Source of the DNA: DATBLE01 sp963791425
GTDB taxonomy: Bacteria; Actinomycetota; Thermoleophilia; Gaiellales; Gaiellaceae
NCBI GenBank assembly: GCA_963791425.1
Contig: CAWBSE010000004.1
Location: 434,001-498,000 of the forward strand
Length of the DNA: 64,000 nucleotides
Direction: 5' to 3'
Every line of letters begins with the position of its first letter. Positions within the stretch are counted from its first letter, which is position 1. The notes beneath the pieces were generated by a model. That model saw only the letters and a program-made list of their open reading frames with translations. It had not been told where the DNA came from and ran no database searches. Of this stretch, positions 35,609 to 44,420 are shown piece by piece. The position numbers and the translations under genes are program-made.

Positions 35609-37170
35609 CCCTGCGCGTCCTCGTCCGCGAGCCGATCGCCGACGCAGGCATCGAGCTCCTCCGCGAGCACTTCGACGTCGACGTCGACGGTGAGTCCGAC
35701 CTCGGCGACGGTGATCGGCGAGCTACGACGCGATCGTCATCCGCTCGGCGACGAAGCTGACCGCCGACCTGATCGCGCGCGCCGACCGGCTGAAGGTGAT
35801 CGGCCGGGCAGGCGTGGGGGTCGACAACGTCGACGTCGAGGCGGCCACGCACCGCGGCATCGTCGTCGCGAACGCGCCCGACTCGACGGTCGTGTCGGCG
35901 GCCGAGCAGACGATCGGCCTGCTCGTTGCCCTCGCGCGCAACATCCCGCAGGCCCACGCCGCGCTGAAGCAGGGCGCGTGGGAGCGGTCGAAGTGGGGCG
36001 GCATCGAGCTCGCCGGGAAGACGCTCGGCGTCCTCGGCTTCGGTCGCATCGGCCAGCAGGTCGCGCGCCGCGCGGTCGGGCTCGGCATGCGCGTCGTCGG
36101 CTACGACCCGTTCGTCGGCGAGGACCGCTTCCGCGAGGCGGGTATCGACCGCGAGGAGACGATGGACGCGGTGCTGGCCGTGGCCGACTTCGTCACGCTG
36201 CACCTGCCGCTCACCGACGAGACGAGAGGCGTGATCGACGCCGTCGCGATCGCGAAGATGAAGGACGGCGCCCGGCTGATCAACGCCGCGCGCGGTGCGC
36301 TCGTCGACGAGGCCGCACTCGTCGACGCGATCCAGTCGGGCAAGCTCGCCGGGCGCGGCGCTCGACGTGTTCTCGGCGGAGCCGTACACCGGCCCGCTGC
36401 TCGAGCTCGACAACGTCGTCGTTACGCCGCACCTCGCCGCGTCCACCGACGAGGCGCAGGACCGCGCCGGTGTGATCGTCGCCGAGCAGATCGTCGCCGC
36501 ACTCGAGGGCGGCGTGGTTACGAACGCGGTGAACATCCCGGTCGTCGACGCCGCCGACCTGGAGATGCTCGGCCCGTTCATCCCGCTCGCGGCGAAGCTC
36601 GGGCGGCTGGCGGTCGAGCTCGAGGGCGGCTGGCCGAAGCGGATCGTCGTCGCCGCACACGGGCCGCTCTCCGAATACGACACGCGCCTGCTCACGGTCG
36701 CCGCCCTGAACGGGATCTTCCAGGGCCGCGTCGACCACGTCGTCAACTACGTGAACGCGTCGGTGATCGCCGCCGAGCGCGGAATCGTCGTGTCGGAGGA
36801 GCGCTTCCGCTCGTCGCGCGACTACATGAACCTCGTCGAGGTGCGCACCGACGGCATCACCGTCTCGGGCACGACGATCGGGCCCGAGCCGCGGCTGTTC
36901 CTCGCCGGCGCGCTCGGCTACTCGATCGACATCGAGATCACCCCGAATCTCGTCTTCCTCCGCTACAGCGACATGCCCGGTGTGATCGGCCGCGTGGGGA
37001 CGATGTTCGGCGAGCACGGCGTGAACATCGCCAACATGGCCGTCTCGCGGACCCACGAGGCGGGCAATGCGCTGATGGCGTTCGCGATCGACGCGCCCGC
37101 GCCGCCCGAGCTCGTCGACCGCATCCACGCCGAGGGCTTCGACGATGCCTGGTTCATCTCCCTGGCCTGA
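35605..37170 (+). CDS. serA: D-3-phosphoglycerate dehydrogenase, frameshifted
   Basis: The reading frame changes near 35708 and 35720 (extra C and G) and again at GGG 36351-36353 (extra G). Joined, the protein has the dehydrogenase domain (IGRAGVGVDNVDV, GVLGFGRIGQQVA, catalytic Glu/His in PEP and TPHLAAST), an ASB-type regulatory domain, and a C-terminal ACT domain (MPGVIGRVGTMFGEHGVNIA). SerA converts 3-phosphoglycerate to 3-phosphohydroxypyruvate with NAD+, and the ACT domain usually binds serine for feedback. Three indels in one housekeeping gene point to sequence error. Confidence 0.93.
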
Positions 37171-37636
37171 GCCCGTCGAGCGCGTGAGCGCGGCGTTCCG
37201 AGCCGGGGGCGCCGAGGTGCGCATCGAGGAGTTCCCGGCCGGCGCCCACACTGCGGAGGACGCGGCGGCCGCCATCGGCTGCGAGCTGCGGCACATCGTC
37301 AAGTCGCTGCTGTTCGACTGCGACGGATCGTGGGTGCTCGTCCTGCTCCCCGGCGACCGGCGGGCCGACCCCGAGAAGGTCGCCCGGGCGACCTCGGCGA
37401 ACCGCGCCCGGGTGGCCGGCGCCGACCAGGTGCGCGACGCCACCGGCTTCGAGCCGGGTGCCGTCGCACCCGTCGGGCTCGCCAAGGTGCGGCGCATCCT
37501 GCTCGACAGGAACATCCCCACGGAAGGCATCCTGTGGGTGGGCGCCGGGTCGTCCACGCACCTCGCCGGACTGCCCGCTGCCGAGCTCGCCCGATTGACC
37601 AGAGCTGAGCTGGTCGACGTGGCGGAGGACACGTAA
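37145..37636 (+). CDS. YbaK/EbsC-type aminoacyl-tRNA deacylase
   Basis: The 163-residue protein has the YbaK fold: HTAEDAAAAIGCELRHIVKSLLF with the conserved Lys, VLVLLPGDRRAD, and GFEPGAVAPVGLAK. Members hydrolyse mischarged tRNA such as Cys- or Ala-tRNA(Pro). The ATG at 37145 overlaps the end of serA by 26 bases in another frame. It ends 18 bases before the ilvE start. Confidence 0.9.
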   Translation: MPGSSPWPEPVERVSAAFRAGGAEVRIEEFPAGAHTAEDAAAAIGCELRHIVKSLLFDCDGSWVLVLLPGDRRADPEKVARATSANRARVAGADQVRDATGFEPGAVAPVGLAKVRRILLDRNIPTEGILWVGAGSSTHLAGLPAAELARLTRAELVDVAEDT

Positions 37637-37654
37637 CATTCGAAGGAGAGCGCG

Positions 37655-38581
37655 ATGCAGGAGACCGAGAAGATCTGGATGAACGGCGAGCTGGTGGACT
37701 GGGCGGACGCCCGGATCCACGTCGGCGCGCACGGCCTGCACTACGGCAGCGGAGTCTTCGAAGGGATCCGCTGCTACGAGACCGAGCAGGGCCCCGCCGT
37801 CTTCCGGCTGACCGAGCACATGAAGCGCCTCGAGGTCTCGGCGAACCTCCTGTACATGGAGCTCCCGTACACCGTCGAGGAGCTCCGGGCCGCCTGCCTC
37901 GAGACCCTCTCGGTGAACGGGCTCGAGGAGGCCTACATCCGGCCGATCGCCTTCGTCGGCTACGGCGAGCTCGGCGTCCACACGGGCGACAACCCGATCG
38001 ACGTCGCGATCCTCACGTTCCCGTGGGGCGCGTACCTCGGCGAGGACAGCCAGACGAAGGGGATCAGCGCGATGGTCTCGTCCTGGCGCCGGGTCGGGCC
38101 GAACACGATCCCGCACGCCGCCAAGGCGACGGGGGTCTACCTGAATTCGATGCTCGCCACCCACGAGGCCCGGCGGTGCGGTTACAACGAGGCGATCCTC
38201 CTCACCGAGGGCGGCAACATCGCCGACGGCCCGGGCGAGACGATCTTCGTGGTCAAGGACGGCACGGTCTTCACGCCCGACCTGAGCGCGTCGATCCTGC
38301 CCGGCATCACCCGCGACACGATCATCCAGATCGCCCAGGACATCGGCCACACCGTCGTCGAGAAGCCGCTGATCCGCACGGATCTCTACACCGCCGACGA
38401 GGTCTTCTTCACCGGCACCGCCGTCGAGGTGACGCCGGTGCGTGCAGTCGACGACCATGAGATCGGTGTCGGGCCGGTCACGCTGGAGCTCCAGAAGGCG
38501 TACAGCGACACGGTTCGCGGGCGCAGCGAGCGCTGGGCCCACTGGCTCGACTATGGCGCGCCGACGCGCGCCGCAAGCTAA
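37655..38581 (+). CDS. ilvE: Branched-chain amino acid aminotransferase
   Basis: The 308-residue fold-type IV aminotransferase has Lys157 in PHAAKATGVYLNS and the IlvE patterns LHYGSGVFEGIR, AYIRPIAFVGYGELG and NIADGPGETIF. It transfers amino groups between glutamate and leucine, isoleucine or valine keto acids. An AAGGAG ribosome site lies nine bases upstream. The stop overlaps the convergent DegT gene by four bases. Confidence 0.95.
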   Translation: MQETEKIWMNGELVDWADARIHVGAHGLHYGSGVFEGIRCYETEQGPAVFRLTEHMKRLEVSANLLYMELPYTVEELRAACLETLSVNGLEEAYIRPIAFVGYGELGVHTGDNPIDVAILTFPWGAYLGEDSQTKGISAMVSSWRRVGPNTIPHAAKATGVYLNSMLATHEARRCGYNEAILLTEGGNIADGPGETIFVVKDGTVFTPDLSASILPGITRDTIIQIAQDIGHTVVEKPLIRTDLYTADEVFFTGTAVEVTPVRAVDDHEIGVGPVTLELQKAYSDTVRGRSERWAHWLDYGAPTRAAS

Positions 38582-39687
38582 CCGGCGGAGCGGAGGATCT
38601 CGACGACGCGCTGCTGGTCGGCGTCTGTCAGCGCGGACCCGCTCGGCAGGCAGAGCCCCCGCTCGAACAGCCGGGCAGAGACCTCGCCGCCGACCATCGG
38701 CGCGTCGCGGAAGATCGGCTGGAGGTGCATCGGCTTCCAGAGTGGGCGCGACTCGATGTCCTCGGCCTCGAGCGCCTGCCTGATCGTCTCGCGATCCGTG
38801 CCCGCGGCGGCCGGGTCGACCAGGATGCACGTCAGCCAGCAGTTGCTCTCGCCGTAGGCGGCCTCCGGCATGAACTCGATCCCGGGCGCGCCGGCGAGCA
38901 GCTCGCGGTAGCGCCGGTTGATCCGCCGCCGGGCGGCGACGCGGTCGGGGAGCACCTCCAGCTGCGCTCTGCCCACTGCGGCCAGGAGGTTGCTGAGCCG
39001 GTAGTTGAAGCCGATCTCCGTGTGCTCGTAGTGCGGCGCGATCTCGCGCGCCTGCGTGGACAGCTTCCTCGCGTGCTCGATCCAGTCCCGGTTCCGCGAG
39101 ACGAGCATCCCGCCGCCGCTGGTGGTGATCACCTTGTTGCCGTTGAAGGAGAAGACGGCGAGGTCGCCCTGCCCGCCGGACGGCGCGCCACGGTACGTCG
39201 CGCCGAGCGACTCGGCCGCGTCCTGCACGAGCGCCACGCCGTGCGCGTCGCAGAGCTCCCGGATCGGGTCGTAGTCGCAGCACTGGCCGTAGAGGTCGAC
39301 GGCGATGACGGCCTTGATCGTCGGCCGGTCGGCGAGGGTTTGCTCGAGGAGCGCGGGATCCAGCGTCCACGTGTCCGCGTCGGCGTCGACGAAGACCGGC
39401 GTCGCCCCCGAGTAGACGATCGGGTTCGCACTCGCGGAGAACGTCAGCGACGAGCAGGCGACCTCGTCGCCGGGCCCGATCGCGAGCACGACGAGCGCGA
39501 GGTGGAGCGCGGAGGTGCCGCTCGAGAGCGCGACCGCGTTGGGGACGTCCACGAGCGCGCAGAGCTCCGCCTCGAACGCGTCGACGTGCGGCCCGAGCGG
39601 CGCCACCCAGTTCGAGTCGATCGCGTCGGTGACGTACTCGAGCTCACGGCCGGACAGGTGCGGAGGGGACAGGTAGATGCGCGGCAT
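38578..39687 (-). CDS. DegT/DnrJ/EryC1/StrS-family aminotransferase
   Basis: The 369-residue protein has Schiff-base Lys185 in FSFNGNKVITTSGGG, SSGTSALHLAL for PLP phosphate binding and VQDAAESLGA. These enzymes aminate nucleotide-linked ketosugars for glycan or antibiotic biosynthesis. No nucleotide-sugar epimerase or glycosyltransferase is adjacent here, which is unusual. Ends four bases inside ilvE, tail to tail, and starts about 36 bases from the divergent DUF370 gene. Confidence 0.9.
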   Translation of the reverse strand: MPRIYLSPPHLSGRELEYVTDAIDSNWVAPLGPHVDAFEAELCALVDVPNAVALSSGTSALHLALVVLAIGPGDEVACSSLTFSASANPIVYSGATPVFVDADADTWTLDPALLEQTLADRPTIKAVIAVDLYGQCCDYDPIRELCDAHGVALVQDAAESLGATYRGAPSGGQGDLAVFSFNGNKVITTSGGGMLVSRNRDWIEHARKLSTQAREIAPHYEHTEIGFNYRLSNLLAAVGRAQLEVLPDRVAARRRINRRYRELLAGAPGIEFMPEAAYGESNCWLTCILVDPAAAGTDRETIRQALEAEDIESRPLWKPMHLQPIFRDAPMVGGEVSARLFERGLCLPSGSALTDADQQRVVEILRSAG

Positions 39688-39722
39688 TGCGCGCGAGCCT
39701 ATCGACGGTGCATGATCACCTG

Positions 39723-40082
39723 GTGGCGGACGGCTCGACCAGGATGATCTTCCTCGGGTTCGGCAAGTACGCCCGCGCCGACAAGATCTACGCGCTCGAG
39801 CCGCTCGACGCGGCCGACCGTGGCAACGGCCGCCGCACGCGCGTCTGGGTCGAGGGCGTGACCGACCCGATCGTCGCCTCGCGCACCGAGCGGACGATCC
39901 TGCACGAGATGGGCCAGGATCACGGCGCCGGCTCGGCGATCATCGACGAGGCGCTCGCCCTCGCCGAGAAGCTGTCCGAGGCGGCCCAGGAGGGCAAGGT
40001 CGACCTCGCCGACCTCGGCCGGCGCGCGAACCGGCTGCTCGAGAAGACGGCGAAGCCCGCCGCCGACGAAAAGCTTTTCTAG
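39723..40082 (+). CDS. RemA-like DUF370 protein with helical tail
   Basis: GTG 39723 (GTG 39708 is also possible) gives 119 residues. The first 70 match the DUF370/RemA pattern: IFLGFGKYARADKIYAL, then GRRTRVWVEG, and DPIVASRTERTIL as the terminal strand-helix. RemA is a DNA-binding activator of matrix genes in Bacillus. Here the domain is followed by about 45 residues of charged helix not present in RemA. Target genes are unknown; the divergent DegT gene is a natural candidate. Confidence 0.7.
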   Translation: MADGSTRMIFLGFGKYARADKIYALEPLDAADRGNGRRTRVWVEGVTDPIVASRTERTILHEMGQDHGAGSAIIDEALALAEKLSEAAQEGKVDLADLGRRANRLLEKTAKPAADEKLF

Positions 40083-40202
40083 TCTCCCCGGGCTCTGAGC
40101 GACTTCGACGAACTTCCCCCGCCCCTCGAGGAGGGGCTGCCGACCACCGACCGCCCCGGGCGGCTCGCCCGGCTGCGCTCGCTGGCGATCGACACGCGCC
40201 CG

Positions 40203-41408
40203 TTGCACGTGCGCGACTTCCGCCTGCTCTGGTGCGGCCAGGCGATCTCGTACCTCGGGAACATGGTCACGTTCGTCGCCGTCCCGTACCAGCTGTACTC
40301 GTTGACCGGGTCACCGTTGCAGGTCGGCCTGCTCTCGATCTGCGACGCCGTGCCGCTGCTGCTGCTCTCGGTGATCGGCGGGACGATCGCCGACCGGCTC
40401 GACCGCCGGAAGCTCACCTTCTGCTCGGAGATCGGCCTGATGGGCGTGTCGGCGCTGCTCGCCGTGAACGCGTTCTCGGGCAATCCGCAGGTGTGGGCGC
40501 TGTACGTGCTGGCGGCGGTGGCGACCTCGCTGTGGGCGCTCGGCGCGCCGGCCCTGCGCGCGATGATGCCGGGCCTCGTCCCGGAGGACCAGCTCGCAGC
40601 CTCCCAGGCGCTGCAGTCGATCTACTCGAGCACGGCGGCGATCATCGGGCCGGCGTTCGGCGGCCTGCTGATCGCGGCGGCCGGGGTGGGAACGACGTAC
40701 GCGATCGACGTGATCACGTTCGTCCCGTCGCTGATCGCCGTGCTGCTCGTCGCCCCGGCGCCGCCGAAGGAGGCGATCGCCCAGCAGACGCTCGAGTCGC
40801 TGCGCGAGGGCTGGCACTTCGTCGTCCGCCAGAAGGTGATTCTCGGGACGTTCGTGCTCGACACGAACGCGATGGTCTTCGGCATGCCGCAGGCGCTGTT
40901 CCCTGCCGTCGCCGCGCAGCACTTCGACGCGGGCGCGGGCGTCGTCGGCCTGCTCTACGGCGCACCGGCGATCGGCTCGCTCGTCGCGGCGTTGACGTCG
41001 GGCTGGGTGGGAGGGGTGCGCCGCCAGGGCGTCGCGGTCGCCGCCGCGATCGTCCTCTGGGGCGCGGCGATCGCGGGCTTCGGCCTCGCCACGGCGCTCT
41101 GGGTCGCCGTCGGGATGCTGGCGATCGCCGGTCTCGCCGACGAGTACAGCGCCATCCTCCGCTCGACGATCCTCTTCTCCGGCACCCCCGACCGGATGCG
41201 CGGCCGGATGCAGGGCTTCGAGCTCGCCCAGGTCGCCAGCACCCCGTCGATCGGCAACGTCGAGGCCGGCCTCGTCGCCTCACTCACCAGCCTCCGCTTC
41301 TCGATCGTCAGCGGCGGAGTCGCCTGCATGGTCGGCGCAGTGGCGATCCTGGCCGCGATCCCGAGCCTGTTCCGCTACGACGCGAAGGCCCAGACGGGCC
41401 CGCCGTGA
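40203..41408 (+). CDS. MFS transporter (EntS-like)
   Basis: About 12 hydrophobic helices fill the 401-residue frame from TTG 40203, beginning DFRLLWCGQAISYLGNMVTFVA. The loop motif GTIADRLDRRKL between helices 2 and 3 is the MFS signature. The frame stays open back to 40083 and a CTG 40095 start would add 36 polar residues; the true start is unsettled. Such proteins export drugs or siderophores. Its stop overlaps the glycosylase start as GTGA. Confidence 0.85.
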   Translation: MHVRDFRLLWCGQAISYLGNMVTFVAVPYQLYSLTGSPLQVGLLSICDAVPLLLLSVIGGTIADRLDRRKLTFCSEIGLMGVSALLAVNAFSGNPQVWALYVLAAVATSLWALGAPALRAMMPGLVPEDQLAASQALQSIYSSTAAIIGPAFGGLLIAAAGVGTTYAIDVITFVPSLIAVLLVAPAPPKEAIAQQTLESLREGWHFVVRQKVILGTFVLDTNAMVFGMPQALFPAVAAQHFDAGAGVVGLLYGAPAIGSLVAALTSGWVGGVRRQGVAVAAAIVLWGAAIAGFGLATALWVAVGMLAIAGLADEYSAILRSTILFSGTPDRMRGRMQGFELAQVASTPSIGNVEAGLVASLTSLRFSIVSGGVACMVGAVAILAAIPSLFRYDAKAQTGPP

Positions 41409-41968
41409 TCGAGCGTGCCTTCTTCGACCGGAGCGTCCACGAGATCGCGCCGGATCTGATCGGCGTCACGCTGCTCGTGGACGGCGTCGGCGGGCCGATC
41501 GTCGAGGTCGAGGCGTACCACCCGACCGAACCGGCGAGTCACGCGTACCGCGGGCCGACGCCGCGGAACGCCGCGATGTTCGGGCCGCCCGGGCACGCCT
41601 ACGTCTACCGCTCGTACGGAATCCACTGGTGCCTGAACTTCGTCTGCGAAGAGGAGGGCGTCGCGGCCGCGGTGCTGATCCGGGCGCTCGAACCCACCGT
41701 CGGTATCGAGCGGATGGAGGAGCGCCGCCGCACGATCGAACCGCGGCTCCTCGCGGCGGGGCCCGGCCGCCTCTGTGAGGCGCTCGGAGTGACCGGCGCG
41801 CACGACGGTCTCCCGCTCGACGTGCCGCCGTTCGAGCTGCGCCCACGCACCTTCGAGCCCGAGATCGCCACCGCCCCGAGGATCGGGATCACGCGCGCCG
41901 CCGAGCTCCCGTGGCGCTACGTGCTGGCCGGCTCGCGGTTCCTCAGCCGCGGCGTACCCAGAGCGTGA
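41405..41968 (+). CDS. DNA-3-methyladenine glycosylase (AAG/Mpg family)
   Basis: The 187-residue protein has the AAG catalytic Glu36 in IVEVEAYHP, then SHAYRGPTPRNAAMFGPPGHAYVY, the family signature, and CLNFVC. It excises alkylated purines in base-excision repair. GTG start overlaps the transporter stop. The last 26 bases overlap, tail to tail, the end of the PBP1A gene. Confidence 0.95.
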   Translation: MIERAFFDRSVHEIAPDLIGVTLLVDGVGGPIVEVEAYHPTEPASHAYRGPTPRNAAMFGPPGHAYVYRSYGIHWCLNFVCEEEGVAAAVLIRALEPTVGIERMEERRRTIEPRLLAAGPGRLCEALGVTGAHDGLPLDVPPFELRPRTFEPEIATAPRIGITRAAELPWRYVLAGSRFLSRGVPRA

Positions 41969-44375
41969 CCGGAAGCCCGGCCGCGGCCGCGAGCCCGGCC
42001 TTCGGGTGCTGGCGGACGATCGTGCCACCCGATCCGCGCACCACCGGCGCCAGCTTGAGGCGCTCGAGCTTCGCGCGTCCCTTCGCCAGCGGCATGCCGA
42101 CCACGGAGGGAATCACCCCGTGCAGCGGTTTCGCGAACACGAGCGTCACCTTGTCGAACGACGAGAGCCGCCCCTTCGGGGGGAACTGCTTGACGACGAC
42201 GTGGAGCGCCTGTCCGCCGGACGCCGGTTTGTAGATGACGACCGGCGTGAGCGGCTGCGCCGCGAGCCGCGCCCGCGCGACGTCGTAGGTGTCGCCGACG
42301 ACGTTCGGGATCTCGACCTCATTCGGCTTGCAGTTCGCCGTCTTCGCCGGTGAGCGCCCGTCGAAGTACGCGACCTGGATCGTGTTGCGGCACTGGCCGT
42401 TGTCGAGCTGGAATGTCCCGTCGCGCAGCACCAGCCGCCGCTCGGACGCTCCGGGGATGTTCGGCGCGGCGAAGTTCTCCGGGTCGTCGTGGAGATAGGG
42501 CAGCGCCGACTCCATGAACGACTTCCAGATCAGGGCCGGGAACGTGCCGCCGGCGACCGGCTTGCCCTGGTACTCACGCAGCATCGGCACGAGCTTGTTC
42601 GGGTATCCGACCCAAACCGCGACCACGAGTTGCGGCGTGTAGCCGACGAACCACGCGTCGCCGTAGTTCTCCGTCGTGCCGGTCTTGCCGGCGACCGCCC
42701 GCCCGTCCGCCAACTGCGCCTTCTTACCGGTGCCCGACTGGACGACCCCCTGGAGGATCTGCGTGACGATCCGAGCATTGGTCTCGCTGACCGCCGGCTT
42801 CGCGATCGGGGCGTTCGTCCCGCCGCACCTCCCCTTTGCCCCGTTCGCGGAGAGCACCACCCGCGGGCGGTTGCCGAATGCCTTGTTGTCGATCCGCTTG
42901 CCGTCGTTCGCGATCGTTGCGTAGGCCCGCGCCATCTCCAGGGGGCTGACCGGGTCGGCGCCGAGGCCGATCGCGAAGAACGGGTTGAGGTGCCGGACGA
43001 TCCCGAGTTTGCGCGCCGTCTCGGCGACGTTCTTCGGCCCGACGATGTGCGTCAACTGGGCGTACACCGTGTTGTCCGAGTACACCGTCGCGGTGTTCAG
43101 GTCGATCGAGCCGAGGTTCGAGCCCTCGTAGTTGTGGACGTACCAGTTCTTGTCGCCGAGGAAGATCGTCACGGGCTTCGACTCGAGCACGGTCGACGGC
43201 GAGATCCCCTGCTCGAGCGCGGTCGCGAGCACGAACGGCTTGAACGACGACCCCGCCTGCCGTTCGCCCTGGACCGCCAGGTTGAACTGGCTCTGGCGGT
43301 AGTTGTCGCCGCCGACCATCGCGAGCACGCGCCCGTCACGCGGATCGATCGCGACCAGCGCCGCGGCAGGCCCGTTCGGATCGGTGAGCGACTTCGAGAT
43401 CGCCTTCCGCGCGAGATCCTGGAGGTGGAGGTCGATCGTCGTCTTCACCTTCAACCCGCCGCCGAAGACCGTGGACGAGCCGCCCTTGCAGCTGTCGATC
43501 AGCTGCTGCTTCACGTAGTCGACGAAGTACTGCGCAGGCCCGCGCGTGCCGGGGAGGTGGATGTTCTCGGCCTTCGGCAGCAGCGTCCGGTTGGCGACGC
43601 GGAACTCGTTGTAGGTGATGTCGTGCTGCTTGAGCATCGCGTCCAGCACCTCACGCCGCCGCCTGTGCGTCGTCTTCGGGTTCGTGACCGGGTTGTAGAG
43701 GCTCGGGTCCTGCGGGATCCCGGCGAGCAGCGCGGCCTCGGGGAGCGTCAGCGTCGAGGCGCCGTGCCCGAAGTACACGCGCGAGGCCTGCTCGACTCCG
43801 TATGCGCCGTTCCCGAAATAGATCGTGTTCAGGTACTGGGTGAGGATCTTGTCCTTCGACCACACCTGCTCGAGCTGCCACGCGAGCGCGGCCTCCTTCA
43901 GCTTGCGGCTGATCGACCGGCTGCTCTGGACGTAGGTGTTCTTGACGAACTGCTGCGTGATCGTCGAGCCGCCCTGGACGACCTGTTTGCTCCGGACGTC
44001 CTGCCAGACGGCGCGGATGATGCCGCGCAGGTCGACCCCGCGATGCTCGAAGAACCGCTGGTCCTCGATCGCGACGATCGCCTGCTTCATCACCGGCGAG
44101 ATGTCCTTCGAGTCGACGATCACCCGAGACTCGGAGCCGCGCAGGACGGCGAGGACCCGCTTGCCCGACGAGTCGAAGATCTGCCCGTCGCGCTCGAGCC
44201 GCTGGCTCTTCTGCACCTCGAGCTGCGGGATGTCGGAGCGGATCCCGAGCACCATCCCGTAGGCGAACGAGACGAAGCAGAACAGACCCACCAGGATGAG
44301 GAGGGTGAAAAGGCGAAGCTTGCGGATCCGGCGAGGGCGCTTGCCGTTCGCCTCGGGGGCCTTCTTTCTGCGCAA
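41943..44375 (-). CDS. Bifunctional penicillin-binding protein 1A with C-terminal PASTA domains
   Basis: The 810-residue protein has a short basic cytoplasmic tail, a membrane helix (residues about 21-43), a GT51 transglycosylase domain with Glu104 in EDQRFFEHRG, and a transpeptidase domain with Ser376-x-x-Lys379, SDN 433-435 and KTGT 564-567. Two PASTA repeats follow the transpeptidase (IPNVVGDTYDVARARL and IPSVVGMPLAKGRAKL). It polymerises and crosslinks peptidoglycan outside the membrane. PASTA repeats often bind muropeptides. It is divergent from tyrS. Confidence 0.96.
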   Translation of the reverse strand: MRRKKAPEANGKRPRRIRKLRLFTLLILVGLFCFVSFAYGMVLGIRSDIPQLEVQKSQRLERDGQIFDSSGKRVLAVLRGSESRVIVDSKDISPVMKQAIVAIEDQRFFEHRGVDLRGIIRAVWQDVRSKQVVQGGSTITQQFVKNTYVQSSRSISRKLKEAALAWQLEQVWSKDKILTQYLNTIYFGNGAYGVEQASRVYFGHGASTLTLPEAALLAGIPQDPSLYNPVTNPKTTHRRRREVLDAMLKQHDITYNEFRVANRTLLPKAENIHLPGTRGPAQYFVDYVKQQLIDSCKGGSSTVFGGGLKVKTTIDLHLQDLARKAISKSLTDPNGPAAALVAIDPRDGRVLAMVGGDNYRQSQFNLAVQGERQAGSSFKPFVLATALEQGISPSTVLESKPVTIFLGDKNWYVHNYEGSNLGSIDLNTATVYSDNTVYAQLTHIVGPKNVAETARKLGIVRHLNPFFAIGLGADPVSPLEMARAYATIANDGKRIDNKAFGNRPRVVLSANGAKGRCGGTNAPIAKPAVSETNARIVTQILQGVVQSGTGKKAQLADGRAVAGKTGTTENYGDAWFVGYTPQLVVAVWVGYPNKLVPMLREYQGKPVAGGTFPALIWKSFMESALPYLHDDPENFAAPNIPGASERRLVLRDGTFQLDNGQCRNTIQVAYFDGRSPAKTANCKPNEVEIPNVVGDTYDVARARLAAQPLTPVVIYKPASGGQALHVVVKQFPPKGRLSSFDKVTLVFAKPLHGVIPSVVGMPLAKGRAKLERLKLAPVVRGSGGTIVRQHPKAGLAAAAGLPVTLWVRRG

Positions 44376-44420
44376 CAGAACAGGGTGATTCTAGCGGCGG
44401 CCTGCCTCTAGACTCGTGGG

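Noticed and set aside
44376..44420. T-box leader before tyrS
   Set aside because: The gap is 45 bases, too short, and lacks a T-box bulge sequence.
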